Positions 1 through 11,134 of a stretch of DNA of 33,248 nt are shown one piece after another. Every line of letters starts with the position of its first letter. Position 1 is the first letter of the stretch. The notes below the pieces were generated by a model that saw only the letters and a program-made list of their open reading frames with translations, had not been told where the DNA came from and searched no databases. The position numbers and the translations under genes were made by a program. The DNA is from Condylostoma magnum (taxonomy: Eukaryota; Ciliophora; Heterotrichea; Heterotrichida; Condylostomatidae): contig CAKKTI010000236.1 of NCBI GenBank assembly GCA_920105805.1, positions 1 through 33,248 on the forward strand. Direction: 5' to 3'.

Positions 1-135
1 AAAATGCAGGTTTTCTACCTTATCATTAAATATCCTAAATTAAAGAAAACGTTTAAGAACAAATCATAAAATAATATCACAATTTTATAAACTGTTTCTA
101 ATTAATGTGACTAAATATGTAATTAATTTAAATAA
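1..135. other. AT-rich leader upstream of the first gene
   Basis: No gene is recognised here. The stretch is very AT-rich and ends in an A-rich run just before the Myb start codon, so it probably holds the promoter and short 5' leader of that gene. Confidence 0.4.
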
Positions 136-780
136 ATGCCTAAAAAATAAGAGCCATAACTTTCACAGCTTAAAAAGCGTCACCCCTGGCTTTAAGAGGA
201 GGACTTTACTATAAAAGAACTAGTAAAAATTTATGGAACTAAACGATGGTCTACTGTATCTAATGAGTTTAACCTAATTCATTAAAACCATCGAAGAAAT
301 GGGAAATAGTGCAGGGAAAGATGGCATAATCACCTAGATCCAAAAATTACTAAAAGGCCATGAACTATTGAAGAAGAAAATAAAATATTTGTACTATAGT
401 AAAGAATCGGTAATAAATGGGCGGAGATAGCTAAACAATTACCAGGAAGAACAGATAATAACATAAAAAACTATTTTTACTCCACAATACGTAAAAAGTT
501 GAGACAAGACAAAGATTTAGTTAGCAATACTAAAACAAGCTTTAGATTAGGCATACTAAGTGATGATATTCACTCTACTAATGACTCTAATGAAAGTTTT
601 AATACTGTGTCAAAATTAATGACACCTACTTATGAAAACTTAAGCCCGATTTCTGAAAAGTCAAACAATTAGGTTCAAAGGCAATTTCATGCAATACTTT
701 CTATTCCAATGAAGGACTTTGCCACAGAATTCAACCTATTTAATCAAGAAAATTTAGGAAATTTTGATTAAGTATATTAA
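136..780 (+). CDS. R2R3 Myb-type transcription factor
   Basis: Sequence-specific DNA-binding protein of the Myb family, expected in the nucleus. Read with TAA/TAG=Gln and TGA=Trp from ATG 136, it gives about 211-214 residues. Repeat R2 holds the WSTVSNEF and [12 protein letters not shown] motifs; R3 begins RPWTIEEE and ends [20 protein letters not shown], both diagnostic of Myb. The first R3 Trp is encoded by TGA at 361-363, which is strong evidence for UGA=Trp. The C-terminal third is Ser/Asn-rich and not recognised. The end is either TAA 769-771 or TAA 778-780. The convergent kinesin gene ends only 10-19 bp downstream. A second Myb gene lies at 26738-27541. Family assignment is firm; targets are unknown. 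Confidence 0.9.
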
Positions 781-790
781 TTTAATATTT

Positions 791-2836
791 TCACGAGTTA
801 AGTTGAGTTCTTGAGTTTTATCTGTTTTGTTGCCTTTTATTTATGAGTCGTTTTTGTATTTATTATGTAGGTCGCATTTATGCTGGATTATTATTTAATC
901 TCTCAGCGCTTTAAGCGCGTTGTAGGTTGGATGAATAAACATTAGAAAAGTGTCCTTTTCTTAGTGCAAGGGATTTTTTAAGGGATTGGAAAGATACTTT
1001 TTCCTATGTGGGCTTTTGTACTGGAAGATTCTCTTATTGATTGGTTTATTGATAATTTGTAAGGAAAAATTATGTAGTTAAAGGTCTGTGAGTCTGCGGT
1101 TTTTAAAGTTTAAACAGATATCGTGTTTATGCTAGGTCTTATTATTTTGGTTCTGGCTGCTAAGTCTGAAATATTATTGATTTTAGAGTATCATCTGGAT
1201 CGCTTCCTATAGATTTATTTGAAACTGGGCTCATACTACGGTCAAAGTCACTAAAATCTGTAATTTCTTGTTTTTATTCCTCAAATTATTTTCTGATTCG
1301 TTGTAGTTCTAACTGCATTGAATTAATTAATTCATCTTTTTCCTCTGATTCTTTCTATACTTACTGAATCCTTTGTTGATACATATTATTTAGCTCAAAC
1401 AGTGATTCTTTTTCTATAACCAGTGCTTAGGTGTTTGCCTCAAGTTGCTTTATTTCTTTATCTTTCTTTTCTTAGCTTTACTTATGCTTTGTCTTTTCTT
1501 TTATTATGCAATAAAGCCTCTGTTAAAGTTAGCTTCTTTTATTTTCGAATAAAGTGATTTCTCTGTTTAATTAAGCTAATTTTGCTTTGAAATCCTCAAT
1601 TTCATCCTGGTCCTCAATACTAGCTAGAATTTATCTAATTTGCTCCTTTCTTGACTGATTATCATAGTCAATCTTTTCAACTTCCCTCTTTATGTTCTTT
1701 TCTTCCTGTATATTCTATGCAATTATTCCTTTAGATACACTGTTTCCCTGCATTTTTCTCTATAACTACTAAATTTACGTTTACAGTCCTTGTATAACAT
1801 CTTTCCCAACCTCTCTTATAGTTCTACTAACCTTTGATCTTATATTCCTAGCTCTTGCTGCGTAGTTTAAAGTATGCAAACTCTCTTCAATGCTCCCGGG
1901 TGCAGGAGAGATGCATGCAATCATAGCAGTGACAGTATTTCCTCCTAAAGAATCTTTTAATAATCTGGTTAATTTGGAGTCTCTATAAGGTATAAATTAT
2001 CTTTTACGTTTATCACTTAAAATCATAATACAATTTCCCAAAGCTAGCAATGATCTATTTATATTAGCTCCTTCAATCATTCTTTTACCTTTATTCTGAG
2101 TATTTTAAGCCCTTTCGCTTCCAGCTAGATCAATCAAGCTTAATTTAGAGAATTATATCTAATCTTCAGTAGTTTTAGTGATATATAACTACAAAATTGC
2201 ATGGGATCTTGAAGAAAACTAATTAGCTCCAGTAGCTGCCATAGTCCTTCTGGTGTTTCCCTAGTTCACCAAAGAGTTAAAATCAGTAAACTTTTTTAAT
2301 ACAAATTAACTTAAATCAGGAACACATACACCCTTTGCCGAGTTCTCTACTATATTGATATTTTTGTCAGACTGCCCCAGTAGATCCTTAACCTACTCAT
2401 TATATAGCTCTAAATAGCTCATCTTAATTTCAAAGGTATCATCAGCTTAGGCCAAACAATGGTATATGGTTTTCTCCACAATTCCAGGTTCTTGACAATG
2501 CGAAAAGTAAGAACTACCAAACATAGTGTATGTTTTCCCAGCCCCTGTAGATCCATATGCAAAACAAGTTGCATTATAGCCTAAACTAACCCGGTCTATA
2601 ATAGGAAGCATTGTTCGAGCAAATACTTAATCATTGCTATTGTCTCCATCAAAAACACCGTCAAATTAATACGTCAAATCTTTAGCTATAGTTCCTCTAT
2701 ATTCAGTGATCTTTAGCTGGGTGTCAGAAATCTTGTTAATCTCCTATCTTCTTATCTAAATTTAATTACTTTAATCTTAGTTGCATTAAGGTCTAATTCT
2801 TACTAAAACTTGAAATTATAAGGTCTCTTATTCCAT
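791..2836 (-). CDS. Kinesin motor protein, kinesin-8/KIF19-like
   Basis: Microtubule motor of about 681 residues with an N-terminal motor domain. The P-loop region reads [20 protein letters not shown]. Switch I (NQFSSRSHA), switch II ([10 protein letters not shown]) and the helix [15 protein letters not shown] follow, then [17 protein letters not shown]. The motif [20 protein letters not shown] resembles KIF19/kinesin-8 more than kinesin-4 or -10; those motors shorten microtubule plus ends and KIF19 controls cilium length. After the neck near residue 340 comes a Gln/Lys/Glu-rich coiled coil of about 150 residues and a basic Ser/Gln-rich tail. The start at 2836 sits only 15 bp from the divergent start at 2852. 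The likely end is TGA 793-791, with TAA 784-782 as alternative. Kinesin identity is certain; the subfamily is probable. Confidence 0.9.
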
Positions 2837-2851
2837 TATGTTTTAAAAAGT

Positions 2852-4135
2852 ATGAAAAGTTAAGAAAAATCTATTAAGTTACAGTCACATCTTGAAGAAA
2901 AAATTGATTAACTAGGGAAATCTGGAATACTAGGAAGAAAAGCTGGTATGGAGGTAGATAGAATTATTGCTAGAAAGTATTTTGGTAAAGGAAGCCAAGT
3001 GAAGCTGAAAATATTAGATTATGATGTTAATAGCTAGGGAAAATATACCTAAAATGAGATTTCTAAGGAAGAAAGATTATAATTTTTGGCAAGGATGAAA
3101 AAGGAAAGAAAATAATTAGCATAAAGAAGATAAATTGAACTTTAAAAATAGCAAAAGAAGCTGTAAAAACTAATAGATTAAGACAAAGATATACAAAATT
3201 AATAATAAGAGCAAAAGCTTAGCTAGATAAGATCACATTAGAATTATAATAGATAAAAACTTAAATAATTAAATCAAAAGCGTGTGGATATATAAAATCA
3301 TAGTATTCCTGTACATGTAGATAAACCTTTACACGAAAAATTAGAAGAAAAGTTTCATTAGGAGTTTATTATACCTGAATTAGAAAAAAGAAAAGAAGAA
3401 TTAGCTAGGAAAAGGAATTTATATAGGCCGATTGATTTTAATAGACTTAAAGAGCATGAAAAGTAGTATAAAGAGCACCATGACTGAATATAATAAAAGC
3501 TTTAGTAAAAGTTAGAGTAAAGGAAGCTAACAGATTAAATAAATGAAGCTAGTATAAGTTTTTCAAAATCAAAAGCATATTATAAGACAGAAAAAGACAT
3601 GAAAAAACAGAAGCTTAGTAATGAACATCGAGTCAAAATTAGAAAAGAATTAATTCAACGAGGGAAAGCATACGGTTAATTAGCATCAAAATTGTATAGT
3701 TATAGTCCTAGTAAGAGCATTTTATAATTAGACCAAAGATCCTAATCAATCCAACGTTCTCCAGTAAGAAACAAACTAGGATACAACAGCCCAACTTATG
3801 AAATTAAACCGATAAAACAGTAAAATTAACCTAAAAAGCAGTAATAAAGATAAATAATGCAATAAAGTGATAATAAAATTGACTATTTGATGTAAATGAG
3901 GATATTACGCAAGTAATAAGGAGAACGATTTAACTCTAATGAGATAAGACAAGTTAATTTTAAAAAGATTATTAGAGATAAAGACTTAGATACTGATAGA
4001 AAGGTATAAAAGGTAGATAAGGCAATATCAAGGGCACATTATTACGAGCATATAACAAATTCTAAGGAAATGCTGGACCAGGCATATATAGATGGAATAA
4101 GGGCAAAACTAGAGATTCTACAATCGATTAACTGA
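2852..4135 (+). CDS. Gln-rich coiled-coil protein, unknown
   Basis: Not recognised. From ATG 2852 one frame runs 427 residues to TGA 4133-4135, which fits the short gap to the convergent gene. The N-terminal 70 residues look folded (motif GRKAGMEVDRIIARKYFGKG). A long Lys/Gln/Glu-rich helical region follows, with a Trp from TGA in its middle (HHDWIQQKL). A more structured basic segment (AYYKTEKDMKKQKLSNEHRV) comes next, and a Ser/Pro-containing linker (SYSPSKSIL, QRSPVRNKLG) precedes the C-terminal part. Most Gln are TAA/TAG. A cytoskeletal or ciliary role would fit the coiled coil and the neighbouring motor gene, but this is inference. The start shares a 15-bp spacer with the kinesin gene. 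Confidence 0.75.
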
Positions 4136-4174
4136 TTTAACTTCAGGAGTTTTTGATAAAATACCATGCAACTT

Positions 4175-5152
4175 CTAATGCGTATTGATAAGCCTTTGCT
4201 TATTGTTATTTCATGTTTTTCTTAATTTCTAGCGGAAGTGATTTGGACGTCTTAATACAGGCTTAAATGTTGTAAGTCTTATACTCCTTTCACTATTTTA
4301 GCAATCTTTTATACTGTTATGAGAGGTTTATTCAGCTTAGTCTCTGTCGGTTCTTATGCGAGAACTGCTTAAACTTTCATAGTGAAGCAATGTTCCTCGG
4401 CTGGATTTATTAGTTTTTATTATTCTTATTGATTTTATTGGAGTGTAAAATTGGGTTTAATCTTACAAGTTAAGCTTTGGAACTAATTTACGGCCTGTGG
4501 ATTAGGTTTTAACTGGCTTTTTAATCTAAATTTTTCGTGTACTAAGAAAACTTTAGTTCACCTTAGGATTTAATTTTTACATAAGTTTTTCTTTCATTTA
4601 TTTAAACCTTTGTACTCTTTTTACATTTTGTAGGGCTTTTAAAGCCTTTTGATTAATTTTAGTTTGTTTTAGACGGTTAATTGATTTAGTTTATTGAATT
4701 TCCCGTTAAAGATGGTCATCTAGTTTATTTTACATGTGTAAAAGATTAATTTTTGAGGTGAAAAAGTGAGGCTGTACTTTACTTTGTTATGGAGCTGTCT
4801 TTTGGTTTAGACTTATAACAGATTTTGATAGTTTTTAATTTCTATCAGTATTAAATTATCCCTTTTTCTATTTTAACTTATTAACTTAATGTACCAGCTT
4901 TTCAATTTAAATTAATCTTCGTACTTCATAGTTCTAGTACTACAGCAAAGCTACTTATCTATCAATCGTAGAAAAATCTTCAATAGTTTTAGGCATTAAA
5001 TTATCTAAATCAATGTCTAATTATCTGCACATTTTGCTTAATACTTCTTCACTTTGAGAGTCTTAAAGTGCCATCATTAGTAGTATATTAGCTCTTAGTG
5101 ATTTTGTGTTTTAAGCTTAATTAGTTCTTGGAATTAAATGTGTTATATCCAT
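4175..5152 (-). CDS. Basic Gln-rich protein, unknown
   Basis: Not recognised. The start is ATG 5152, in the frequent AAAATGG context (ataaaATGGAT). The frame gives about 325 residues. The first 100 look helical and structured (SEEVLSKMCRQLDIDLDNLM, then DFSTIDRQVALLQYQNYEVR). The remainder is basic and rich in Gln, Lys and Ser, with coiled-coil-like stretches. The end is uncertain: an in-frame TGA at 4213-4211 may be Trp or stop, and the next candidate is TAG 4177-4175, which leaves 39 bp to the convergent gene. It lies 60 bp downstream of the LITAF-like gene on the same strand. Confidence 0.7.
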
Positions 5153-5211
5153 TTTATATTAAAAGGCAGATTTATAGCATAACTTCCAAAAACAATTAAA
5201 TATACAAAATT

Positions 5212-5988
5212 TCAGCCTAAATTATTGCTAGGCAAAACAATAGCCAGTACCTTGTTACATTTCGAGCACTTATACACAATTTCTTGGTACTCATTCATAG
5301 TCATAGGATTCCCACAACACTTGAACGCTTGAAAGAGTAAGCTGATCCTACTGATTAACCCCAACTTCTTAAATTAAATACTGATTGATGTTTCATTGAC
5401 TAATTTGCAATTATTGCAGTATAAAGAACTGAGAGTATTCAAAGTGCCTTGTCATGATTAAAGTGTGGGGTATTCAACTTCTTAATCAGAATCACTGCTT
5501 AAATTGGTATAAATAGTAGAAAGATGCTTAGCTTCCTCGTTATTTTCCTATGAGTTATAACTTGACTCTAAATTTGAATTAAAAGCAGTTGTAGCAAAAG
5601 TGTCTTTGGCTGTATGGCTATCTTCCTGTAAAATTTAAAACTTGCTGTCATCTGTATTAAAAAAATCACTTAGAAGTGTAATTGAGTGCTCATCCTCCAT
5701 CCTATCAGGTGACAAATTATCATAAATCTATAAGCTAATATCACTTGAATAAGGAATTGCTTCCTCGATACTAATTTTAGGCAAAGAATCAGCCGATTTC
5801 AGATGCATTGAGCCCTAACTGTCTCTTATTATTAAACTTGAGTTTTATAACTCAGGCATTTCATCTGCTATTTATTCATTATCAGACGAACTTATCTCTA
5901 TTGATATTCTCTTTAAATACTCTTATCCAAAGATTTAATTCAATGAATTAAAAGTAAAAGTTTTTATTTGTTAAGGTGAACTAGCCAT
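5212..5988 (-). CDS. LITAF-like zinc-domain membrane-associated protein
   Basis: A 258-residue protein starting at ATG 5988 (taaaATGGCT). The first 190 residues are acidic, Ser-rich and probably disordered. The C-terminus has the LITAF/SIMPLE pattern: a CxxC knuckle (LYCNNCKLVN), a hydrophobic stretch (GLISRISLLFQAFKCCGNP), then a second CxxC knuckle (VYKCSKCNKVLA). In that family the two knuckles form one zinc site and the hydrophobic part inserts into late-endosomal or lysosomal membranes from the cytosolic face. One internal TGA reads as Trp (TLQSWQGT). The stop is TGA 5214-5212. Assignment rests on cysteine spacing and the hydrophobic insert, so it is probable rather than certain. Confidence 0.72.
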
Positions 5989-6007
5989 TTTAAATTATTG
6001 TTAGAAA

Positions 6008-6601
6008 TTACAATTTTGATAGTGCTTGAATTAATTGTTTGCGTGTATATTGAAAGCCTGCATCTACAATTTCATCGCCTGATTCTATATCATCATCTCC
6101 TTCTAACTGGGGAACCTAACTTTGTATATCTGAAAATTAGGATAAAATGCTGTCATTGTAACATCTGAAAGGAACTTCTTAGCTTATTTAATAGTCAAAC
6201 AAAGTTATGCGAAGTTGATTGAAGATTTGAGAAGTTAATTTTGACTTTTTGTTAGAATGAACACTAATACTGCTCTATCTTCTGCGTCTAGATAACTGAG
6301 GTGTTTTTATATTACATGCGAACTCTGGAGTACTCGGTTATTCTAGTACAGCATCCGATTTTCTAGGAGTTTTTACCAATTTGCTTTAAAGAGAGGATAT
6401 GATTTCACTGCTTTCTCTAGATCTACAGTACTCTAATTTATTCATACGGGTCATTTGTGGTTCTATGATTTCATTACTTCACGGCAGCGGTGTATTGAAG
6501 GAATCAGAGGGTCTATAATTATTGTTTTTGTCTCTCTGAATTGTTGTGTAGTCGTTTCTACGGTCTATATATCTCTACGGAGTTTAGCTCTGCAGATTCA
6601 T
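6008..6601 (-). CDS. Ser-rich protein, unknown
   Basis: Not recognised; about 197 residues from ATG 6601 to TAA 6010-6008. Composition is Ser/Asn/Arg/Gln-rich and probably disordered, with a basic cluster (LSRRRRQSS), several Ser/Thr-Pro sites (KTPRKSD, QPSTPEFA, IKTPQLS) and an acidic patch near the end (LEGDDDIESGDEIV). A TGA reads as Trp in the N-terminal part (PLPWSNE). An internal Met at 6445 is a possible later start, but the upstream codons still look coding. The standard-code open frame on the opposite strand (6455-6670) is a shadow of this gene. The Ser/Thr-Pro sites suggest phosphorylation by a proline-directed kinase, which is inference only. Confidence 0.6.
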
Positions 6602-6799
6602 TTTGATTTTTTAAAAATCAGCCGGTTAAAATGGTCTAAATTCCTGTACTTTTCCCCCCTATTTACTTAATTTAATTACAAATATTGTTAACTTTTGAAT
6701 TTAATGAATATATATTAAAATTAAAGCAAATGTAAACTATTTTAAGGACTAACATATACAACTAAATCACGATTGACCATTACAATAATAATAATTAAA
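6602..6799. promoter_or_regulatory. Divergent intergenic spacer
   Basis: A 198-bp AT-rich spacer between the divergent starts at 6601 and 6800. It should hold both promoters. I see no clear TATA-like or repeated element beyond general A/T runs. Confidence 0.4.
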
Positions 6800-8452
6800 A
6801 TGGAAGAATTATTGCAGCAAAAATACATGATACTGCATCAAGCCTCTTAATTACGACATAAACTTCCTGGGAGACGCATTCCCAAGCTCTAAGAACCTAC
6901 TAGAAAGTGTACAAACTGGGATTACCTCCTCACTGAAATGTAATGACTATCTTAATGCATATCTGAAGAAAGAAAGCATAAAGTCGCCTAATCTTACATA
7001 ATATCACATGAAGTAAAAGAGAACTCTAGCTAAAGAAAGATAGTATGACAAAATCAGCTCTCAAAGCTAAAAATAATTTCACAATCAATCTCAGATCTTG
7101 TTTCCACATTTTATAAGTCAATGAACTCTTCTCACCAAGCCCCCTAAGATGAGCTAGTTATAGTCAAAAAGTAGATGCATCTGGCAGTCAATATCTCTGA
7201 TAAAGTTGACTGGGTGATAACTTAAAAATCATTAGACTCGTATTAGTAAAACCTCTAAACCCAGCCAGCAATGAACGATATGAACCGTATTCCTACCTTT
7301 TTGTCTGAGAAATACACATAAATAATAGCTTAATTTGGCAACGGGCCTAGATCATTCGATGACAAACTGTAAACTAATGATAAAGCATCAGTTATAGCAA
7401 GTGAGAGGGATGATGCTTCCACAAGTTCTGAGCAGGTGCTTTCCTAGCTTAATTTATACTACGATGTAGAAAGTATTCCCAAGGCCTAAGATCATTTTTA
7501 ATAAGAAATTGAGGTAGGGAAAGTAGAGACAATTGAGTATGTATTTCCTTTAGACTCTAATGACCATACTTTTGATCCTATATGACAAGTGGAGTTTGAG
7601 AGTGATAAGAAGTTCCTAGAGTTGCTTCCTGATGCCGAGGAGCATTGCTTGTGGCAGGCAACTATTGTGTATGAAAATACACCGAAGTAAGTAAGGGAGG
7701 AGGGGCTAGGGTATTTGATTAGATACGACAGTTAGTAGTTGAGTGGCCCTAAGTCAATTTTTAAGAGGAACTGGTAGTTATGTGAAGATAAGTAATTAGA
7801 GTTGTTTGTTTGCCAGTTTGGAGGAAATTGGTCATTAGTATGTGACTTAATGAACACTAGTTTTCTTACTAGCAGTGAAATTTTTAGCCAGAAGGAGTGC
7901 AGTTATAGGTGGATATAGCTGCAGAAAAGGAAGGACAGGGATGTACCTACTAATTATAGGCCTGCTCCAATTTTTATATCACCACATGCGTTCGTAGGGG
8001 AAGGGTAGTAGGGATTAGAGGAGGCTTAAGATATTTAGTAGAACCTAAGCATTAATCAGTTCATTTCAAGGCAAGTTAATATCAACTAAAGCTTCTATTT
8101 TCAGAACTATGATAAAATATATGAAAACCAAACAATTGACACCTCTATACAAAGGGAACTGGGAGAGTTAGATGGGTTTACAGATGTTCTAGACGAAATA
8201 TGCACGGAGGAAAGTTAACAAATTCAGTTGTAAGTTAACAGCTCAGTTTTGTAAGATTTGTCAATAAGCTGAAACGCAGCAAGTTATAGTAAAATCTCAG
8301 AATCGCAAAAAGGGTATCCTAAGTGATTGGAAGATAATCTCAAAGCTATGAATTCAAGTGATGTAGCAAGAAATCAGTTCGGAATGAGGCAATAGAGAAA
8401 AACAAGTGTACCGGGGTAGAGGGGCCCACGACCTGTAGCAATTATGTCTTAA
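6800..8452 (+). CDS. Eaf1/EP400-like HSA and SANT domain protein (NuA4-type scaffold)
   Basis: About 550 residues from ATG 6800 (ttaaaATGGAA). An HSA domain lies near residues 38-80: TNWDYLLTEMQWLSQ, then ISEERKHKVAQSY, the classic spacing in which HSA binds actin-related proteins. A SANT/Myb-like domain lies near residues 338-388 (GGNWSLVCDLMNTSF and later ECSYRWIQL). HSA followed by SANT without an ATPase is the architecture of yeast Eaf1/Vid21, the platform subunit of the NuA4 histone acetyltransferase; EP400 has the same order around a Snf2 ATPase. A role in a nuclear acetyltransferase complex is therefore likely. The HSA Trp at residue 49 is TGA (6944-6946). The stop TAA 8450-8452 is chosen because the next gene begins 17 bp on; later stops are possible. 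Confidence 0.78.
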
Positions 8453-8469
8453 AATATCAGAAACTTAAA

Positions 8470-9917
8470 TGGATATGAAGCAGATACTTCAGGACGAAAT
8501 AATTAGAGCAGATAAATATTTTTTTCAAAATGGGGCAATAATGAAAAGGCGCTAGTTTAACTTCAGTGATACACTAAATGAGATCAGTTATTCTCTGCAT
8601 CAAACTTAAAACTAAATAATAAAAGAAGGGCTTGATAAGTTTTAGTAAGAATAGAATATAAAAAATAAAGAAATTGCTGAATAAATACAACAGCAGAAAA
8701 CTTAGCTGATTTTTAAAAAGTGCCAAAATATAGCCTTAGATATTTTAAGCTATGATAATATTCGAAATTACAATCAAAAGATTGATTTAAAGTGGAAAGA
8801 AAATATTGCAAAAGGTCATGAAAAGGTAAATTTTATTATCAAATAGAAAAGTATAAATAAACAATTAGGTTAATGCATAGCTGATATGACCTATTCAAAG
8901 TTGACACTATAGTAAATCATCGATGAATAAGAATAAAAGATTGAGTTACTGTAATAATAATTACAGTAAACCATTGCAGAAAAAGATGAAATATTATAGC
9001 AAATAAGCAGCCTATAATCTTAGTATAGTACATTGCAACTTAAAAATAACCTAAGAGAAGTATAAAAGCCCAATAGTCTACAAGAAATCATAAAACAATC
9101 GAAATAATTTGAGAGATATAAAATGTAGAAAGAATTATTAATCATTAATATTCAAAATATCCAGGACTATTTAAAGCATTAGGACTAATAGAAATCTGAG
9201 ATTTTACAATGTACTGAAACATTAGAGACTAGAATAATCAACCTTAAAAGATAAATCTAAGATAAAACTGAATAAATAACTTAGCTAAATATGCAAAACT
9301 TAAATATAGAGAAAGAAATCGAATTTTAAAACTGTGAATTGAATACAAAGCAGTAAATTCTTGAATCTATATAGTCTGATTTCAATCAATAAAACATGAT
9401 AAACGAAGATCTTTTGTAGTAAATAAAAATGCTCGAATAAAAAGTGAGTAAACTAAAGCAAAGCAAGTAATAAAAGATCGAATAAAACCTCTAAAAACAA
9501 ATTGATCACTAACTATAATTTGATTAGATTTGTTCAAACCTCGAAAAATGGGGAAACTATAAATAATAAATCTATTAAAGAAAATACAACTCAATAATTG
9601 AATCAAAACTATAAAAGTACAAAGCTAAGGTAATTTACAATCAGTTTCTTTAATAGAAGTAGCACTTAGAGTAGTAAGCCAGTATAAAGAAGCGTAACAA
9701 GTTAGAGCAAATTAGAGAAGAATTTAAATAGTAAATTGAAAATTTTAGATAAATATAATTTTTTAAAGATAAAAACTATATAGTTGAACCAGTAAAAATA
9801 GCATTGAACTTTGCTAGTATCAATTAACCTACTGATTTAATGCACTAAATTCGTAGATAAATTAGAGAAGTATAAGTTTTCTTAATGAACATAATACAAG
9901 TCTTGAATCTTATATAA
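8470..9917 (+). CDS. Long Gln-rich coiled-coil protein (probable 17-nt intron)
   Basis: Not recognised as a named family. A clear coiled-coil frame runs from about 8583 to 9917, very rich in Gln, Lys, Ile and Leu, with heptad-like stretches (IIDEQEQKIELLQQQLQQTI). It contains a more structured C-terminal part (YIVEPVKIALNFASINQP). Two start models exist. In the first, ATG 8470 (cttaaATGGAT, a good context) opens an exon reading DMKQILQDEIIRADKYFFKM that joins the long frame if GTGATACACTAAATGAG (8566-8582) is removed. In the second, ATG 8541 starts directly in the long frame. I favour the first because of the start context and the match to the other intron. The stop is TAA 9915-9917 if the next gene starts at 9940. 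Long coiled coils fit a cytoskeletal role (inference). Confidence 0.6.
8566..8582 (+). other. Candidate 17-nt spliceosomal intron
   Basis: GTGATACACTAAATGAG has GT/AG ends, and its removal joins the exon opened by ATG 8470 to the long coiled-coil frame. It matches the intron at 23125-23141 at 10 of 17 positions, including T-A at positions 10-11 and A-T at 13-14. A transcript read would settle it. Confidence 0.45.
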
Positions 9918-9939
9918 TCTTTAAGTCTCAAATTCAGCA

Positions 9940-10989
9940 ATGAAGGTTAATAAATATAATCAATATGCTTGTAAGCAAGCTATACCTTTAAAATGAGATT
10001 ATCAATCATAAAAATATGAAAAGATTCCCCATTTTATCAACACATAATGAATTATTAGAAAAATATTCTATAAAAAATGGATTTCAATTAGCAAAGGCTA
10101 TTTCATCTTAAATGCTATTCAATAACATTTTAAGCAAATTTTAGCTATAGAAAACTTAATTGCAGATGATAAAGCAATTAGTACATTTAGTGTTAATAAA
10201 AAGAACTAAATACATAATATGCTAAGCATATTAGAATAAGGAACAATGGTACTTATATTAGAAATATTATTATTCAAATTCGATTGAAAATCTCTAAGGA
10301 TATTAGTTATAAATCAAGTCTTGGTTACATTGAAAGCAAGATTTTGTGATAGAAACGATTACCAAGGAATAGCTAAACAATATTGCAACCTAGCTTATAT
10401 TTTCATCCATTAAAACAGAAAATCTGCAAAACATTTGAGTGAAATTGTTGATAAATAAAGAAAAAACATGTAAAAGAGGAGTTAAATGCACCAATTTTAT
10501 ACTAAGGAACTAAAATTCAAAAAAAGATCAAATTCTAGTATATATTTTGCAATAAACTTTCTATGGTTAAACTATCTGAAGCAAAGTTTTATGAGTTATC
10601 AATTACTTTGGTTTATACTATTTTAGCAGCAAGAGGATTAATATAATTATTTGCTTACATTTGATTGGCCAATAATTATATCTTCGAGATCATATGTAGC
10701 ATCTATTATGCAAGTACTTTAATAATAAGTGAACTACTCATCATTCAACAACATAATTGATAAAAATCATCTATCTAACTCATATATCAAGGATTTTACA
10801 TAAAGCTTGCTTTAGAACAATAATGCCTTCTTTAATCATTTTGCTTTCAGACGTTTAATGAGTTACCCAAAATTTAAGCTACTTTTAAAAACACTTTCAA
10901 TACTATGTTATTTAAATGTAGATTCAAACTCTGGACATTCTTTATGTAAAAACAAGCAAATCCGAGGAAGTAATCGATTAGAATAATGA
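9940..10989 (+). CDS. Unresolved gene, possible TPR-like helical repeats
   Basis: Gene structure is uncertain. The best plus-strand frame starts at ATG 9940 and gives convincing helical sequence at about 10080-10470, for example ILAIENLIADDKAISTF and CDRNDYQGIAKQYCNLAYIF. The second resembles a tetratricopeptide helix pair. After about 10500 the coding signal weakens and other frames look equally good, so undetected mini-introns are likely. A TAA TGA pair at 10984-10989 is the proposed end, 145 bp before the LRR gene. Minus-strand frames also look superficially coding. I report the location with moderate confidence and the exact exons with low confidence. Confidence 0.4.
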
Positions 10990-11134
10990 TACAATTTTTA
11001 AACTTACAGAATCTCCCAATTAAATCCACGTAATTTGGAGAATCTAATTTCTTTGTACTACAATATTCCCAATTTCTATTACAAACTCTTCTATCTCTTC
11101 ATACAAAGTAATAATCTGATTGTTTACAATAAAA

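Noticed and set aside
6455-6670. Standard-code open frame on the plus strand
   Set aside because: It is antisense to the Ser-rich minus-strand gene, whose frame has better composition and a plausible start at 6601.
9783-9801. 19-nt GT...AG segment that could link the coiled-coil gene to the next frame
   Set aside because: The unspliced frame across it (IVEPVKIALNFASINQP) is better coding sequence than the spliced product.
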